Source of the DNA: Hafnia alvei
GTDB taxonomy: Bacteria; Pseudomonadota; Gammaproteobacteria; Enterobacterales; Enterobacteriaceae
Length of the DNA stretch: 64,000 nucleotides
NCBI RefSeq assembly: GCF_034424155.1
Contig: NZ_CP139992.1
Coordinates: 1,814,012-1,878,011 of the forward strand
Reading direction: 5' to 3'
Shown here: one piece after another, positions 46,708 to 56,613 of the stretch
Position numbering within the stretch: position 1 is the stretch's first letter
Layout of the letters: each line of letters begins with the position of its first letter
Translations under genes and position numbers: made by a program
The notes under the pieces: model-generated
Database searches by the model: none
Told to the model about the DNA's origin: nothing
What the model saw: only the letters and a program-made list of their open reading frames with translations

Positions 46708-47364
46708 TTGATCAGCGTTCTTCTTGTTGATGACCACGAACTGGTGCGCGCAGGGATTCGACGCATTCTTGAAGATATCAAAGGGATCAAAGTTGTTGGT
46801 GAAGCACAATGTGGCGAAGATGCTGTCAAATGGTGCCGCAGTAACAGCGCAGATATCGTATTAATGGACATGAATATGCCAGGCATTGGCGGACTTGAGG
46901 CAACGCGTAAAATATTGCGTTATAACCCTGACGTCAAAGTTATTATGCTGACTATTCATACGGAAAATCCGTTGCCGGCGAAGGTTATGCAGGCTGGCGC
47001 ATTTGGATACTTAAGCAAAGGTGCCGCGCCGCAAGAGGTGGTGAACGCCATACGAGCCGTTCATTCTGGACAACGTTATATTGCGTCTGATATCGCACAG
47101 CAGATGGCGTTGAGCCAATTGACGCCGCAGACAGATTCGCCGTTTGGGTGCTTATCTGAACGCGAACTCCAAATTATGCTGATGCTCACTAAAGGCAGCA
47201 AAGTGACGGAGATTTCTGAACAGCTCAATTTGAGCCCGAAAACGGTAAATAGCTACCGCTATCGTATGTTTAGCAAACTCAATATTAACGGTGATGTCGA
47301 GTTGACTCATTTAGCAATTCGCCATGGATTGTGCAATGCAGAGAACCTGTTAAACAGTGACTGA
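46708..47364 (+). CDS. uvrY: Response regulator UvrY of the BarA-UvrY system
   Basis: 218 residues with a TTG start ([21 protein letters not shown]), as in E. coli, with GGGGAGA upstream. A receiver domain with phospho-acceptor Asp54 in VLMDMNMPG is followed by a LuxR-type HTH ([38 protein letters not shown]). Phosphorylated by BarA in response to short-chain carboxylates, it turns on the CsrB/CsrC small RNAs. It overlaps uvrC by eight bases. Confidence 0.96.
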   Translation: MISVLLVDDHELVRAGIRRILEDIKGIKVVGEAQCGEDAVKWCRSNSADIVLMDMNMPGIGGLEATRKILRYNPDVKVIMLTIHTENPLPAKVMQAGAFGYLSKGAAPQEVVNAIRAVHSGQRYIASDIAQQMALSQLTPQTDSPFGCLSERELQIMLMLTKGSKVTEISEQLNLSPKTVNSYRYRMFSKLNINGDVELTHLAIRHGLCNAENLLNSD

Positions 47365-49189
47365 ACGTTTTGATTCTGTAGAGTTTCTAAAAACGGTGAC
47401 CAACCAGCCCGGCGTCTATCGTATGTATGACGCCACTGAGACGGTTATCTATGTCGGTAAGGCCAAAGATCTCAAAAAACGTCTATCGAGCTATTTTCGC
47501 CAAAACGTGGGAAGTCGCAAGACGGAAACGTTAGTTAAAAATATCGCCCAGATAGATGTTACCGTGACCCATACGGAAACAGAGGCTTTGCTGCTTGAAC
47601 ACAATTATATAAAGCTCTATCAGCCGCGCTATAACGTATTGTTGCGCGATGATAAATCCTATCCCCTTATTTTCCTCAGCGCTGACAATCATCCTCGGTT
47701 ATCCATTCACCGTGGAGCAAAGCATGCGAAAGGGGAGTATTTCGGCCCGTTCCCGAACTCCTATGCTGTGCGTGAAACTCTCGCACTTTTGCAGAAGCTT
47801 TTTCCTATTCGACAGTGCGAAAATAGCGTTTATCGCAACCGTTCACGTCCTTGCCTGCAATACCAAATTGGTCGTTGCCTTGGCCCATGCGTTAAAGGTT
47901 TGGTGAGCGATGAGGAATATGAGCAGCAGGTAAATTACGTTCGCTTATTTTTGTCTGGCAAAGATAGCCAAGTGCTCGATTCACTCGTCGTTCGAATGGA
48001 AGAGGCGAGTAAAGCGCTTAAGTTTGAAGAAGCAGCGCGGATCCGGGATCAAATTCAAGCCGTAAGACGCGTTACTGAGAAACAGTTTGTTTCTGGCAAC
48101 AGTGATGATCTTGATGTTATTGGCGTTGCGTTTGACTCAGGTATGGCATGTGTACACGTACTCTTTATCCGACAGGGTAAAATATTAGGCAGCCGTAGTT
48201 ATTTCCCTAAAGTGCCTAGTGGGACTGAACTGAGCGAAGTCGTGCAAACCTTCGTGGGGCAGTTTTATTTGCAAGGTAGCCAAATACGTACGCTACCGGG
48301 TGAGATTTTGCTTGATTTCACGCTGCCTGAAAAAGATATTTTGTCTGACTCTATTTCAGAACTCGCTGGTCGTAAGGTGAATATTCAAACACGACCACGA
48401 GGCGATCGCGCTCGCTACCTAAAATTAGCGAAAACAAATGCGCAGACGGCATTGATCACTAAACTTTCTCAACAGTCGACTATTCATCAGCGGCTAACGG
48501 AGCTCGAGAAAGTGCTGCATCTGTCTGACATTCGCCGTATGGAGTGTTTTGATATCAGCCATACCATGGGTGAAGAAACCGTTGCATCATGTGTGGTTTT
48601 CGATCAGCACGGGCCGGTGCGTTCTGAGTATCGACGCTACAATATTACCGGTATTACGCCGGGTGATGACTATGCGGCGATGAATCAGGTGTTGCGCAGA
48701 CGCTATGGCAAGGCACTTGAAGAAGATAAAATTCCAGACGTTATCTTTATCGACGGCGGTAAAGGTCAGTTAGGGCAGGCGAAAAATGTTTTTGCCGAAC
48801 TTGATGTGCCTTGGGATAAAAATCGTCCTTTATTGCTGGGTATCGCGAAGGGCAGCGATCGTAAAGCAGGTCTCGAAACGCTGTTTTTACAACCGGAGGG
48901 CGAGGGTTTCTCATTGCCGCCCGATTCTCCGGCACTGCACCTGATACAGCATATTCGTGATGATTCTCACAATCATGCGATTACAGGCCATCGTAAGAAA
49001 CGTGCAAAAGTGCGCAATACCAGCTCTCTCGAAACTATAGAAGGTGTTGGGCCAAAACGTCGTCAAACGCTTTTGAAGTACATGGGTGGTCTACAGCCTT
49101 TGATGAATGCAAGCGTGGAAGAAATTGCAAAAGTGCCAGGTATTTCACAGGCTTTGGCAGAAAAGATCCACAATGCATTGAAACACTAG
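47357..49189 (+). CDS. uvrC: Excinuclease ABC subunit UvrC
   Basis: 610 residues with a GTG start ([24 protein letters not shown]). The GIY-YIG nuclease domain (about 15-95) performs the 3' cut; the cysteine cluster at about 154-178 is present; a UVR motif (about 205-240) binds UvrB; an RNase-H-like domain (about 380-540) makes the 5' cut; and two helix-hairpin-helix motifs close the protein ([20 protein letters not shown]). It acts in nucleotide excision repair. It is co-transcribed with uvrY. Confidence 0.97.
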   Translation: MTERFDSVEFLKTVTNQPGVYRMYDATETVIYVGKAKDLKKRLSSYFRQNVGSRKTETLVKNIAQIDVTVTHTETEALLLEHNYIKLYQPRYNVLLRDDKSYPLIFLSADNHPRLSIHRGAKHAKGEYFGPFPNSYAVRETLALLQKLFPIRQCENSVYRNRSRPCLQYQIGRCLGPCVKGLVSDEEYEQQVNYVRLFLSGKDSQVLDSLVVRMEEASKALKFEEAARIRDQIQAVRRVTEKQFVSGNSDDLDVIGVAFDSGMACVHVLFIRQGKILGSRSYFPKVPSGTELSEVVQTFVGQFYLQGSQIRTLPGEILLDFTLPEKDILSDSISELAGRKVNIQTRPRGDRARYLKLAKTNAQTALITKLSQQSTIHQRLTELEKVLHLSDIRRMECFDISHTMGEETVASCVVFDQHGPVRSEYRRYNITGITPGDDYAAMNQVLRRRYGKALEEDKIPDVIFIDGGKGQLGQAKNVFAELDVPWDKNRPLLLGIAKGSDRKAGLETLFLQPEGEGFSLPPDSPALHLIQHIRDDSHNHAITGHRKKRAKVRNTSSLETIEGVGPKRRQTLLKYMGGLQPLMNASVEEIAKVPGISQALAEKIHNALKH

Positions 49190-49246
49190 GGGCATTGTAG
49201 CAACATACAAATAATATCCACATATGGAAGATAGTTACCTCACGCT

Positions 49247-49795
49247 ATGCGATTAAATATACCGACCTTACTCACTCTGTTTCGCGTTGTCCTGATCCCA
49301 TTTTTTGTTGTGGCGTTTTACCTTCCGTTTACCTGGGCTTCATTTGCCTGCGCATTGATTTTTGTGTTTGCTGCGGTAACGGATTGGTTTGACGGTTTCC
49401 TCGCCCGCCGGTGGAAGCAGACAACGCGCTTTGGTGCATTCCTTGATCCGGTTGCTGATAAAGTGATGGTGGCAACGGCGTTGGTGCTGGTATGCGAGCA
49501 TTATCACGTCTGGTGGATCACTTTGCCTGCCGCAACGATGATCGCGCGCGAAATCATTATTTCGGCGCTACGTGAGTGGATGGCTGAAATTGGCAAACGC
49601 AGCAGCGTTGCAGTTTCTTGGATCGGCAAGGTAAAAACCTCTGCACAAATGCTGGCCTTAGTGGGGCTGTTATGGCGTCCTGATACCTATGTGATCATTG
49701 CGGGTGTCATCGCGTTGTACATTGCGGCAGTACTGACATTCTGGTCAATGTTCCAATATTTGAACGCTGCACGGAATGATTTGCTCGAACCGTGA
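49247..49795 (+). CDS. pgsA: CDP-diacylglycerol--glycerol-3-phosphate phosphatidyltransferase PgsA
   Basis: 182 residues with about five membrane helices and the CDP-alcohol phosphatidyltransferase signature DG-xx-AR-x8-G-xxx-D-xxx-D at about 46-68 (DGFLARR...[10 protein letters not shown]). It makes phosphatidylglycerol phosphate, the first committed step toward phosphatidylglycerol and cardiolipin. The order uvrC-pgsA-tRNA array is the same as in E. coli. Confidence 0.96.
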   Translation: MRLNIPTLLTLFRVVLIPFFVVAFYLPFTWASFACALIFVFAAVTDWFDGFLARRWKQTTRFGAFLDPVADKVMVATALVLVCEHYHVWWITLPAATMIAREIIISALREWMAEIGKRSSVAVSWIGKVKTSAQMLALVGLLWRPDTYVIIAGVIALYIAAVLTFWSMFQYLNAARNDLLEP

Positions 49796-49845
49796 TCGAA
49801 ATGCGTTAAAAATCAGCAAACAGTCGTTGTGAGATAAAAATGATG

Positions 49846-49873
49846 TTGACGCGGTTCGTGAGATAAGTAGAAT
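49846..49873 (+). promoter_or_regulatory. Promoter of the Gly-Cys-Leu tRNA array
   Basis: TTGACG (49846-49851), a 16-base spacer and TAGAAT (49868-49873), followed by a mixed GC segment. Its position about 75 bases ahead of tRNA-Gly fits a processed precursor. Confidence 0.65.
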
Positions 49874-49953
49874 GCATCGCATCAGACGGCAACGACGAAA
49901 AGCCAGAAGATACAAGCAGCTAAGTTAGTGAGGTTTACTAGCTAAAATGCTAA

Positions 49954-50029
<76 letters not shown>

Positions 50030-50081
50030 AATTTAAAAGCTGGCACGAAAGTGCGGGTTTAGTTAGAAAGCTAAAGATTTT

Positions 50082-50155
50082 GGCGCGTTAGCAAAGCGGT
50101 TATGTAGCGGATTGCAAATCCGTCTAGTCCGGTTCGACTCCGGAACGCGCCTCCA
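50082..50155 (+). tRNA. cysT: tRNA-Cys (anticodon GCA)
   Basis: Acceptor GGCGCGT / ACGCGCC, anticodon loop TTGCAAA giving GCA, discriminator T and encoded CCA. Second gene of the array, as cysT in E. coli. Confidence 0.96.
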
Positions 50156-50297
50156 AATTTCCTTAGCCCGGGTGGTGGAATCGGTAGACACAAGGGATTT
50201 AAAATCCCTCGGCTGTAAGGCTGTACGAGTTCAAGTCTCGTCCCGGGTACCAAGGAAATTTACTAGAATAATCAAAGCAATAAAGCAGTGTCGTGGC
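50117..50297 (+). terminator. Terminator of the tRNA array
   Basis: Actual span is 50297 to 50317: CCGCC (50297-50301), GAGA loop, GGCGG (50306-50310) and seven T (50311-50317). A classical strong terminator. Confidence 0.1.
50166..50252 (+). tRNA. leuZ: tRNA-Leu (anticodon UAA)
   Basis: Class II tRNA of 87 bases with acceptor GCCCGGG / CCCGGGT, anticodon loop TTTAAAA giving TAA, long variable arm CGGCTGTAAGGCTG and encoded CCA. Third gene of the array (leuZ). It marks the edge of the accessory region. Confidence 0.96.
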
Positions 50298-50317
50298 CGC
50301 CGAGAGGCGGTTTTTTT
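50297..50317 (+). terminator. Rho-independent terminator of the tRNA array
   Basis: CCGCC, GAGA loop, GGCGG and seven T form a classical strong terminator 45 bases after tRNA-Leu. Confidence 0.88.
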
Positions 50318-50375
50318 GTGTTTAAAATCCGCCTTTCACCATTGTTTCGCCATTGGCTTTCGCCATTAACTGCCG

Positions 50376-50933
50376 TTACTTCTGCCCACCAACGACCGGA
50401 ACGACTGCTATTTTTCTGTCATAGCGTGCAGTTTGCGTCGCATTTTTATGACCTGAAATCGCCTGCTTATCACTTAACGTTCCCTCCAGATCTGAAATCC
50501 CTTTTGTCTTCAAATCATGGAAGGTGAAGTTAAAGTCTAATTCTGAATATTTCACTGCCGCTGCTTTCTTTGCCTTCATCCAATGTGCATTGAAGCTATC
50601 CCGGGTATAACGTGAACCAGATTGCTGGTGGAGCACAAAAATACTCACCATGCCTGAGGATAGAGGCAATTTGCCTGCTAGATCGATTGCAGCTCTTAAG
50701 CGGTCGGTCCATGCCTTGATTTGTGATACGGCTGTCTTGCTCTGCTGGATTAGAATTCCTCGGTCTATGAGTTGGCCTTTCTTCATTTCTAATATGTCAC
50801 CTTGCCGTGCACAGCATAGATAAGCTAACTCCATCGCAACCTTGACAATATCTGGAGCCACGCAATAAAGCGCTGCATACTCTTCATCAGTTATGTATCT
50901 AGTTCGCGCCTGCTCTTTAAAACGTTCATGGCG
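50376..50933 (-). pseudogene. Tyrosine-recombinase (phage integrase) C-terminal remnant
   Basis: The - strand frame is open from 50933 to the stop at 50376, about 185 codons, but lacks an N-terminal half. Catalytic-domain landmarks are present: the first Arg in LCCARQGDIL, HDLKTKG (HxxR box with Lys in place of Arg), the second His in ISGHKN, and the nucleophile Tyr in TARYDR. The reading begins abruptly as ERFKEQARTRYITDEEYAAL, so the 5' part was deleted. It lies 124 bases past tRNA-Leu, reading toward it. It is presumably the scar of an element that integrated at the tRNA array; HxxK may also mean loss of activity. Confidence 0.85.
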
Positions 50934-51101
50934 TTAGCCAAGCAGCATAGTTGCTCAGATGGCCATGTTGGGAAGCTGCTACAAAAAGATGAAGGTATTG
51001 GTGAAGATTTGCTGATGGCATTGGATGTTCGCAAGAAATGGACCGTTAGGTGCGAAATGATAGAGAACCAAAAAGGTTTTTTAATAGCTTTACGTACGTA
51101 A
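50928..51101 (+). CDS. Short ORF fragment with HTH-like pattern
   Basis: A 57-codon frame, MALAKQHSCSDGHVGKLLQK followed by IGEDLLMALDVRKKW, resembles the recognition part of small phage Cro-type repressors. It begins exactly at the integrase break point and has no ribosome site, so it is probably the tail of a truncated phage regulator. Nothing is recognised between 51102 and 51388. Confidence 0.25.
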   Translation: MALAKQHSCSDGHVGKLLQKDEGIGEDLLMALDVRKKWTVRCEMIENQKGFLIALRT

Positions 51102-51388
51102 AAACGCTGATATTCTGATAAGAGTGGTCAGTTCGTAACACAGCTTACAAAATCAAACTTCGCTTAGGCGGGTTTTTTGATTAATGGAACTTCGGAACGG
51201 TTTATTATAGCCAATATCAGAATGAATTTGACAGGGTGTCTGCCAAAGTTCGTAACTAAATTTCTAATGGTTTGAATATATCCTCGATTAAATAATTCCT
51301 ATTGATGATTCACTATAAAGAATTAAGAGTCTTATTATGGTGGGCCATCGCTTTCAACATAGATAGTTTAAGGCCACCACAAGTGATT

Positions 51389-51589
51389 TCAAGTTAATCG
51401 TGTATTTAAACGGTTTGTGCATATACGCCGTAATGCTCTATTAGCTAGTGGAATTCTATTTTCTAGAATTTTAGTAGCGGAACGACAGCACTTCTTGTGA
51501 TTCAAAAGGCATAAACCAAAGACAGTAAAGGTAAGCAACGTAAAGCAAATAAGTAATAAAACAGTGATTTTAACTATAAAAAACTTCAT
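51389..51589 (-). CDS. Possible small membrane protein
   Basis: 66 codons with one N-terminal hydrophobic helix (FFIVKITVLLLICFTLLTFTVFGLCLL) and a basic tail rich in Arg. No clear ribosome site. AT-rich like the surrounding island. May be a real orphan or chance. Confidence 0.3.
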   Translation of the reverse strand: MKFFIVKITVLLLICFTLLTFTVFGLCLLNHKKCCRSATKILENRIPLANRALRRICTNRLNTRLT

Positions 51590-51874
51590 TTTAGGTTGAA
51601 TTATCCTGATATGTTATATTGTATCATATCAATGATATGAGAATAATCCCATCATGTATAGCTTTTACTGCTCTACTTTTTATAATTGTTACAAATCTAG
51701 TGTTACAGCAGCATTTTGTAACAAGAATAAAATGATCTCACTATGCATTGTTTAGGAGTTAGTATTTTTTCCATTAGAATCACATAAGTAACGATAAGTT
51801 ATAGTTCTTGTTTGAAAGTGTTTAGTTTTTAAGTTGTATAATGGGATTCTAAAATTTTCCAGAATACGTTATAG

Positions 51875-52075
51875 ATGAGAAAGATTATCCCAATTATTTT
51901 GATGCTAGTAATTTTTTTCTCTGGCATCAGCATGTGGTTTGTTATGCTTGCTCAAATGCCTAATTCACCTATCCAAATTTATTACAATAGCTCGAAGAGT
52001 AAGTTACTAAAAAGAGACTATGTTGGCTTACATCAAATAAGAAGAATAATAAGACATGTACAAGAAATAACTTAG
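51875..52075 (+). CDS. Possible small membrane protein
   Basis: 66 codons, MRKIIPIILMLVIFFSGISM then a basic tail with KSKLLKRDY and RRIIRH. A single N-terminal helix or signal anchor is visible. No obvious ribosome site upstream. I do not recognise it. The segments 51590-51874 and 52076-52207 hold nothing I can support. Confidence 0.3.
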   Translation: MRKIIPIILMLVIFFSGISMWFVMLAQMPNSPIQIYYNSSKSKLLKRDYVGLHQIRRIIRHVQEIT

Positions 52076-52207
52076 ATGTGATATTCTTGTGAATAATGTA
52101 TCTAAATTTCCTAACGTTTTTTCATAATAATATATGTTTATTATCGTTATTCATTTCTGAGTATGAGCTTCCTTATGGAAGCTCTGGTCATGTATTGCTT
52201 TCAAATC

Positions 52208-52489
52208 TCAATCTAAAATTTGATTATCATCACGTGGTATGACAGTCAAACCAATTGTTGGAAGTGATCGCCCAGTTAAATGGGGTTCAATAACGATATT
52301 CCAAATTCCTTCATAGGGTACTTCGATTATTGCAGGAAAGTAGGAAAAAAAACCGCCATGGTAATTTGGCCAACTATCCTGGCTAAAGCGATCGTAGTAC
52401 TTATCATTGATTAGCAGAACCTTAGCTGGTTCTGAACAGACAACTTTCACGTAGCTATTCGAGGTTAGATATAGTTGTTTATGCTTCAT
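52208..52489 (-). CDS. DUF1883-family protein
   Basis: 93 residues from the ATG at 52489 (MKHKQLYLTSNSYVKVVC), which has GGAG nine bases upstream; upstream in-frame starts lack a site. The pattern of a short beta-rich protein with VLLINDKYYDRF, YHGGFF and VPYEGIWNIVIEP is that of DUF1883, a domain found alone or fused to TIR-like or other defence-associated domains. Function unknown. The 660 bases between it and yagU hold no supported gene. Confidence 0.6.
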   Translation of the reverse strand: MKHKQLYLTSNSYVKVVCSEPAKVLLINDKYYDRFSQDSWPNYHGGFFSYFPAIIEVPYEGIWNIVIEPHLTGRSLPTIGLTVIPRDDNQILD

Positions 52490-53192
52490 CCAATGGGACT
52501 CCATGTCCAAAAAAAATCCACTGCTCCGATTTGATGCAGTGGAAGACCTATCAATTAAAGTCTCAAGTTAAGGGAAACTAAGCGACACAAGGTCATATAC
52601 CTATAAATAGGTATTTCCGTTTGTGCAACACTTAAAATATCAAATTTATTGGACTATTAATCTGCGTCATTAATGGATGTTGAATATTTGTAAAGTATTG
52701 TATTTAATTACAATATACTTTCTAAATATCATTGCTACTGCTTAGTTCATTGTCTTTATGCTGAATGTTCAAAGCTGCTTGCACTAACAAAAGAGTTGAG
52801 GTTTTTTCATAGATTAGTATTATTTAACAATTAAGTTGTAGTGGCTTTCTGAGTTGGTTTCTTCGTTGCTTGCTCTATCATCAGATTTCAGCATATTACT
52901 CAGCGATGAAGGGATAAGCTAGAGCGGGTTGTATGCTGTCCAATCGCATGATCATCTCCATGTAGCATCGGTAACAGGTGGGTATCTTTCAACAACTGGA
53001 GATAGCTAAGCTGAATGGGGCTCTCGGGTTAACCGTAATATCTAGGTGGTAGATTTAGCCACCCAGTAGCATTGTAAGCGAAATACATAATAGAAGATTT
53101 TTCTTAAAATTAACCTTACTTAACTAAAGTATATGCTTTGTTAATCTTTTCGATGTTAAATAATCATTACAAGGATTAACAGAGGATTTAGT

Positions 53193-53705
53193 ATGTCAAT
53201 TAAACTTCTTGAGACAACACCAAAACAAAATCGTCATTATTTTATAGCCTTAGCCATAGGGGTTATAACGGGGATCATTTCGGCATTTGTTAAGTCTGGA
53301 ACGGAGGATATTCTTCCTCCTCGAACCCCCGATCGTATTGCTCCTCCTGTACAGATGCTGACTGATATGGGCATTGATTGGCACTCACTTGTTTATAGTT
53401 ATTCTGATCAACTGGTGTATTGGGGTGGGAATTTTGTACATATTGTTTTTTCTATTGCCGCGACTGTTTTTTATTGCGTAGTTGCCGAAATATTTCCTAG
53501 AATTACGATGCTTCAGGGTATTGTTTTTGGTATTCTTTTTGCTGTTATCTGTCACGGGATTATGCTTCCAATACTTGGGCTATCACCAGCGGTTATTCAT
53601 CTGCCTGCAGACGAAATCATATCAGAGGTCCTAGGAACCTGCTTATGGATATGGTCTGTTGAATTACTACGCATTGCGCTTAGAGAAAAAATGGTAAAAA
53701 TCTAA
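53193..53705 (+). CDS. yagU: YagU-family inner-membrane protein
   Basis: 170 residues with four membrane helices and the family segments FVKSGTEDILPPRTPDRIAPP and GIDWHSLVYSYSDQLVYWGG. In E. coli YagU (DUF1440) contributes to acid resistance. AGAGG lies upstream of the ATG. It stands alone within the island, so it may be cargo or an old chromosomal gene around which the island decayed. Confidence 0.88.
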   Translation: MSIKLLETTPKQNRHYFIALAIGVITGIISAFVKSGTEDILPPRTPDRIAPPVQMLTDMGIDWHSLVYSYSDQLVYWGGNFVHIVFSIAATVFYCVVAEIFPRITMLQGIVFGILFAVICHGIMLPILGLSPAVIHLPADEIISEVLGTCLWIWSVELLRIALREKMVKI

Positions 53706-53842
53706 GCCTAAGATTTAAACTTAGATAAGTAGTTTAGCTGGCCACAATCCTATGTGGCCTTTTTCGTATATAGCGGCCACTAAATAGACATCCATATAAT
53801 GAGGTTTTCTATTTGAGGTAAGTTACAGATGCACACTCTTGA

Positions 53843-54313
53843 TTATCTTTTCAATAGGCGCTGGAGTCGTTTTTGCTTCCACTGAATGATCCAATTTCGC
53901 AGTAAAAAAACGCGAATCCCCTTAACCACAATGAATGCCAACCATATGCCTACAGGCCATATAAACCAGAATGTGTTATGTGGAGTGACGAGATTTATAA
54001 CGACTAACACACCGCAGACGATCAGCGCAGAAACAAGTGAACGGAAAAATTTTTGCTCTTCCTCAACTCGCTCTCTAGCAGCATTGATTTTATCATCTGC
54101 AGCTTGGCTCGTTTCAGTCAACGGCTGAGATTCGTTTGCTAGCTCAGAAATATTAATTTCAAAAGCTGCCGCGAGGGCACTGAGTGTCTCTAAGCTTGCA
54201 TTATCTCCATTTTCTAATCTCTGAATGGTTCTAACGCTTAATGCGCAGATTTCCGCTAACTGTTCTTGAGACCATCCGCGAGCAAGACGGAACCTTTTAA
54301 TGCTGTTAGTCAT
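53843..54313 (-). CDS. XRE-family regulator with two-helix membrane anchor
   Basis: 156 residues from the ATG at 54313 (MTNSIKRFRLARGWSQEQLAEI), with GGTGG upstream; an ATG at 54325 is possible. N-terminal HTH (about 6-60, WSQEQLAEICALSVRTIQRLENG), a short linker, then two transmembrane helices (about 92-110 and 115-133) of the 2TM type and a basic tail. A membrane-tethered DNA-binding protein; target unknown. Confidence 0.75.
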   Translation of the reverse strand: MTNSIKRFRLARGWSQEQLAEICALSVRTIQRLENGDNASLETLSALAAAFEINISELANESQPLTETSQAADDKINAARERVEEEQKFFRSLVSALIVCGVLVVINLVTPHNTFWFIWPVGIWLAFIVVKGIRVFLLRNWIIQWKQKRLQRLLKR

Positions 54314-54441
54314 TTTAGCCACCATGATTGTTTTAAACACATATCTAGTTTGACCAATCTTGTTCTTTTTAACACGACTTTGGCCTGACACTCACCTGAC
54401 AATAACCCGACAGCGCAGATTTAACGATTGGCTTTGTTGTT

Positions 54442-55061
54442 TGATCCTACCCACGTAATGTGGACACAGCTCTAAGCGAGGTTCTGGTTTTCAAATTGTT
54501 CCGGGCTGGGACCGCCACACGCGCTATGGCTGTAAGCACACTCGATATAACTAAACACCGTCGTCCGCATTATTTCCCAGCTGGCAAAGCGTTCTCCGTG
54601 GATACATTCCACTTTCAGCGAATGAAAGAAGCTTTCCACATAGGCATTATCATTACAGCAACCTTTCGCGCTCATACTTTCCCGCAGATTGTGCCGTTTC
54701 AGCAGAGCCTAGTAATCCATTGTCCGCCACGGTCCGTGTGAACAATGACATTTTCCAGTCGTTTTCGCCTGCCTGCTTCGCCAGTTGCCGTTTGAGGCGG
54801 GCAATCTCAACAGACATATCCTGCTCACGTTCGGAAGAGGAATGTGCATTTTTCAGCTTGCTGCGCCAGGTATAAAGCTGTGATTCATAAAGACAGAGTT
54901 CACGGGCAATACGTTCCGCGAGTTTCATGGCTTACTGGCGGAATTCAGGTGTGTGTTGCTTACGGGGCTTTTTGCTGGTTGATACTGGTTTTGTCATGAG
55001 TAACCTCTTACTTGAGAGTTTACTCACTTAGTCGCGTGTCCACTATTCGCGGGTAGGATCA
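54442..55061 (-). mobile_element. IS3-family insertion sequence remnant
   Basis: Both ends are present: TGATCCTACCCACGTAATGT at 54442 and its imperfect inverse ending GGGTAGGATCA at 55061, matching IS3 ends. On the - strand, orfA starts at about 54998 (MTKPVSTSKKPRKQHTPEFRQ) but has a TAA at once after FRQ, then continues KLAERIARELCLYESQLYTWRSK. orfB survives only as its C-terminus ([35 protein letters not shown]). At about 620 bases it is half the length of an intact IS3, from an internal deletion. No matching 3-bp target duplication is visible, so it has decayed or recombined. Confidence 0.88.
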
Positions 55062-55246
55062 ATTTTAGGCACCTGTCGGTATATGTATAAGCCGTGTTAA
55101 TGATGATACGTTCGTCGCCAGAGAAATGGCGGTTATACAGCGATGATAAAACTCACCGAGCGGAAGTAACACGATGCAGAAATAGTTGGAAGGGGCACAG
55201 CAGTAGATTAAGGTGCTGTGCCACTAATGTTAGCTCTTGCCGTTTC

Positions 55247-55783
55247 TTACTGAGCCTTTTTATTCGGCATCATCCTCAAGAGCGTGTTGTCTTTTTGTAT
55301 GTAGTGGTGAAATAACGCCGCAGCGGCATGAAATGCTATTAAGAAATAGCCAGCATTGGCGAGTATTTCATGGATATCTTTTATTGTTGTTTTTACTCCG
55401 CCATCAGCTGTCACAAAAGGCGAAATGGTAAAACCTAGCAAGCTCCATGATTTGCCACCATAGGCCATTAAAGCAATGCCGAGCATGGGTAAAGCAAGGA
55501 AGATTGCATAGAGCGCAATATGCATGAGCTTAGCTGTGTACATTTGCCAACGTGGTGGTTGTGGAACAATATTCGGATCTTTGTATTTATGCTTCAGCCC
55601 CAAACGAAAGAACATAAGTAGCCATACGAACACACCTGCGTTGTAATGAGTTGCTCTCATAGCAAGATAGGCATTTGAATCCTTGGGGAACCAGCCACGC
55701 AGCTCCATAGCGGCATAAGTAACAGCAATTAAGACTAGTGTGAGCCAGTGGAGTCGTATTTGTAGCTTAGAGAATTTTGTCAT
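55247..55783 (-). CDS. cybB: Cytochrome b561 (CybB family)
   Basis: 178 residues from the ATG at 55783, with AAAGGG eight bases upstream. Four membrane helices carry the haem histidines expected for the family: RLHWLTLVLIAVTYAAMELRGW (helix 1), MRATHYNAGVFVWLLMFFRLG (helix 2), LMHIALYAIFLALPMLGI (helix 3) and AFHAAAALFHHYIQKDNTL (helix 4). E. coli CybB is a superoxide:ubiquinone oxidoreductase in the inner membrane; several paralogues exist, so the exact role is uncertain. Confidence 0.85.
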   Translation of the reverse strand: MTKFSKLQIRLHWLTLVLIAVTYAAMELRGWFPKDSNAYLAMRATHYNAGVFVWLLMFFRLGLKHKYKDPNIVPQPPRWQMYTAKLMHIALYAIFLALPMLGIALMAYGGKSWSLLGFTISPFVTADGGVKTTIKDIHEILANAGYFLIAFHAAAALFHHYIQKDNTLLRMMPNKKAQ

Positions 55784-55940
55784 TGTCATACCCTTTGAAG
55801 CTAAGAGTATAAAGTTTACAAGTTAAAACTTAACAATTCCTTAATAAGGTTGTGGTTATAGTTATGAGGTGTTGGCAGACGACTATCCAAATCACTTAGA
55901 TCTACTGGGATTGATGAGGTACTACAGTAAATTAGCTTCC

Positions 55941-56284
55941 TCACAATTAGAAATACCCGCAAATGACACTCGAGACATCGTCAAACACGTATTGTCATGT
56001 TTAGATAAGATTTGGCAGACGGCTAATCGGTATCAAAAGGCGGGATCATGCTTGGGGAATTTTGCGATAAGGGCGTGTCACAGCTTAATCTGTATGATGT
56101 GTTGGGGCCAAAGCCAAAGAGTGAGGCGCTGATGAAGGTTCTCGATGAGATAAACAATAAGGGTAGGGGCAAGATTTTGTTTACAGGGCAAGGGATCATG
56201 AAGGACTGGCAAATGAAGCGAAACATGCTTTCGCCAGCGTACACCGCGCGGTTTTCAGAGTTGCCAATAGCGTTTGCTAATTAA
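55941..56284 (+). pseudogene. umuC (error-prone polymerase subunit) C-terminal remnant
   Basis: SQLEIPANDTRDIV...DKIWQTANRYQKAG is read in one frame and, after a one-base loss near 56045, MLGEFCDKGVSQLNLYD... GQGIMKDWQMKRNMLSPAYT in another. Together these match the last ~115 residues of UmuC/ImpB/MucB Y-family polymerases including the DUF4113 tail. The catalytic part is missing. It is debris of a mobile SOS operon. Confidence 0.85.
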
Positions 56285-56330
56285 GTGCCTAGTCCTGTAT
56301 CAGAATACAGAAAGGTATCAGTCTGCTAAA

Positions 56331-56347
56331 AGCGAGAAGCGGACATT
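56331..56347 (+). repeat. 17-bp direct repeat, left copy
   Basis: AGCGAGAAGCGGACATT, identical to 60435-60451. The region 56285-56613 holds no supported gene. Confidence 0.6.
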
Positions 56348-56613
56348 ACTAACAGCATTCTGTATGAATAACGGGGAGCAGATCATTCCTGTCCTCACGA
56401 CGACGCCTATCTATCATGCAGTCGTTCTTTGGATCAAGACTCGTTCTGAAATGGTGTTTTTATGTATGTGCTGAATTCTGGGGCATAGAGTAAAACTTTC
56501 AAATTGCCAGAAACAGAAATGAGCGATTAAGTTGTCAAGTAATACCGGATATTTCAGCGATTCATCAGGAAATCATCGACCAGACTGCTGTACATTCTCA
56601 TCGGACGATTTAA

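Noticed and set aside
50297..50317. A second terminator entry for the tRNA array carries a reversed end coordinate
   Set aside because: The entry with 50297-50317 is the correct one; the other (end 50117, confidence 0.1) is a coordinate slip and should be ignored.
50599..50612. Duplicate of the tRNA-Leu 3' end (TCCCGGGTA) as attachment site
   Set aside because: Only nine or so bases match and they lie within the integrase coding part, so chance is likely.
54439..55064. Target-site duplication of the IS3 remnant
   Set aside because: The flanking triplets GTT and ATT do not match.
56274..56474. 66-codon frame after the umuC remnant
   Set aside because: It crosses the dispersed 17-bp repeat and has no ribosome site; looks like chance.
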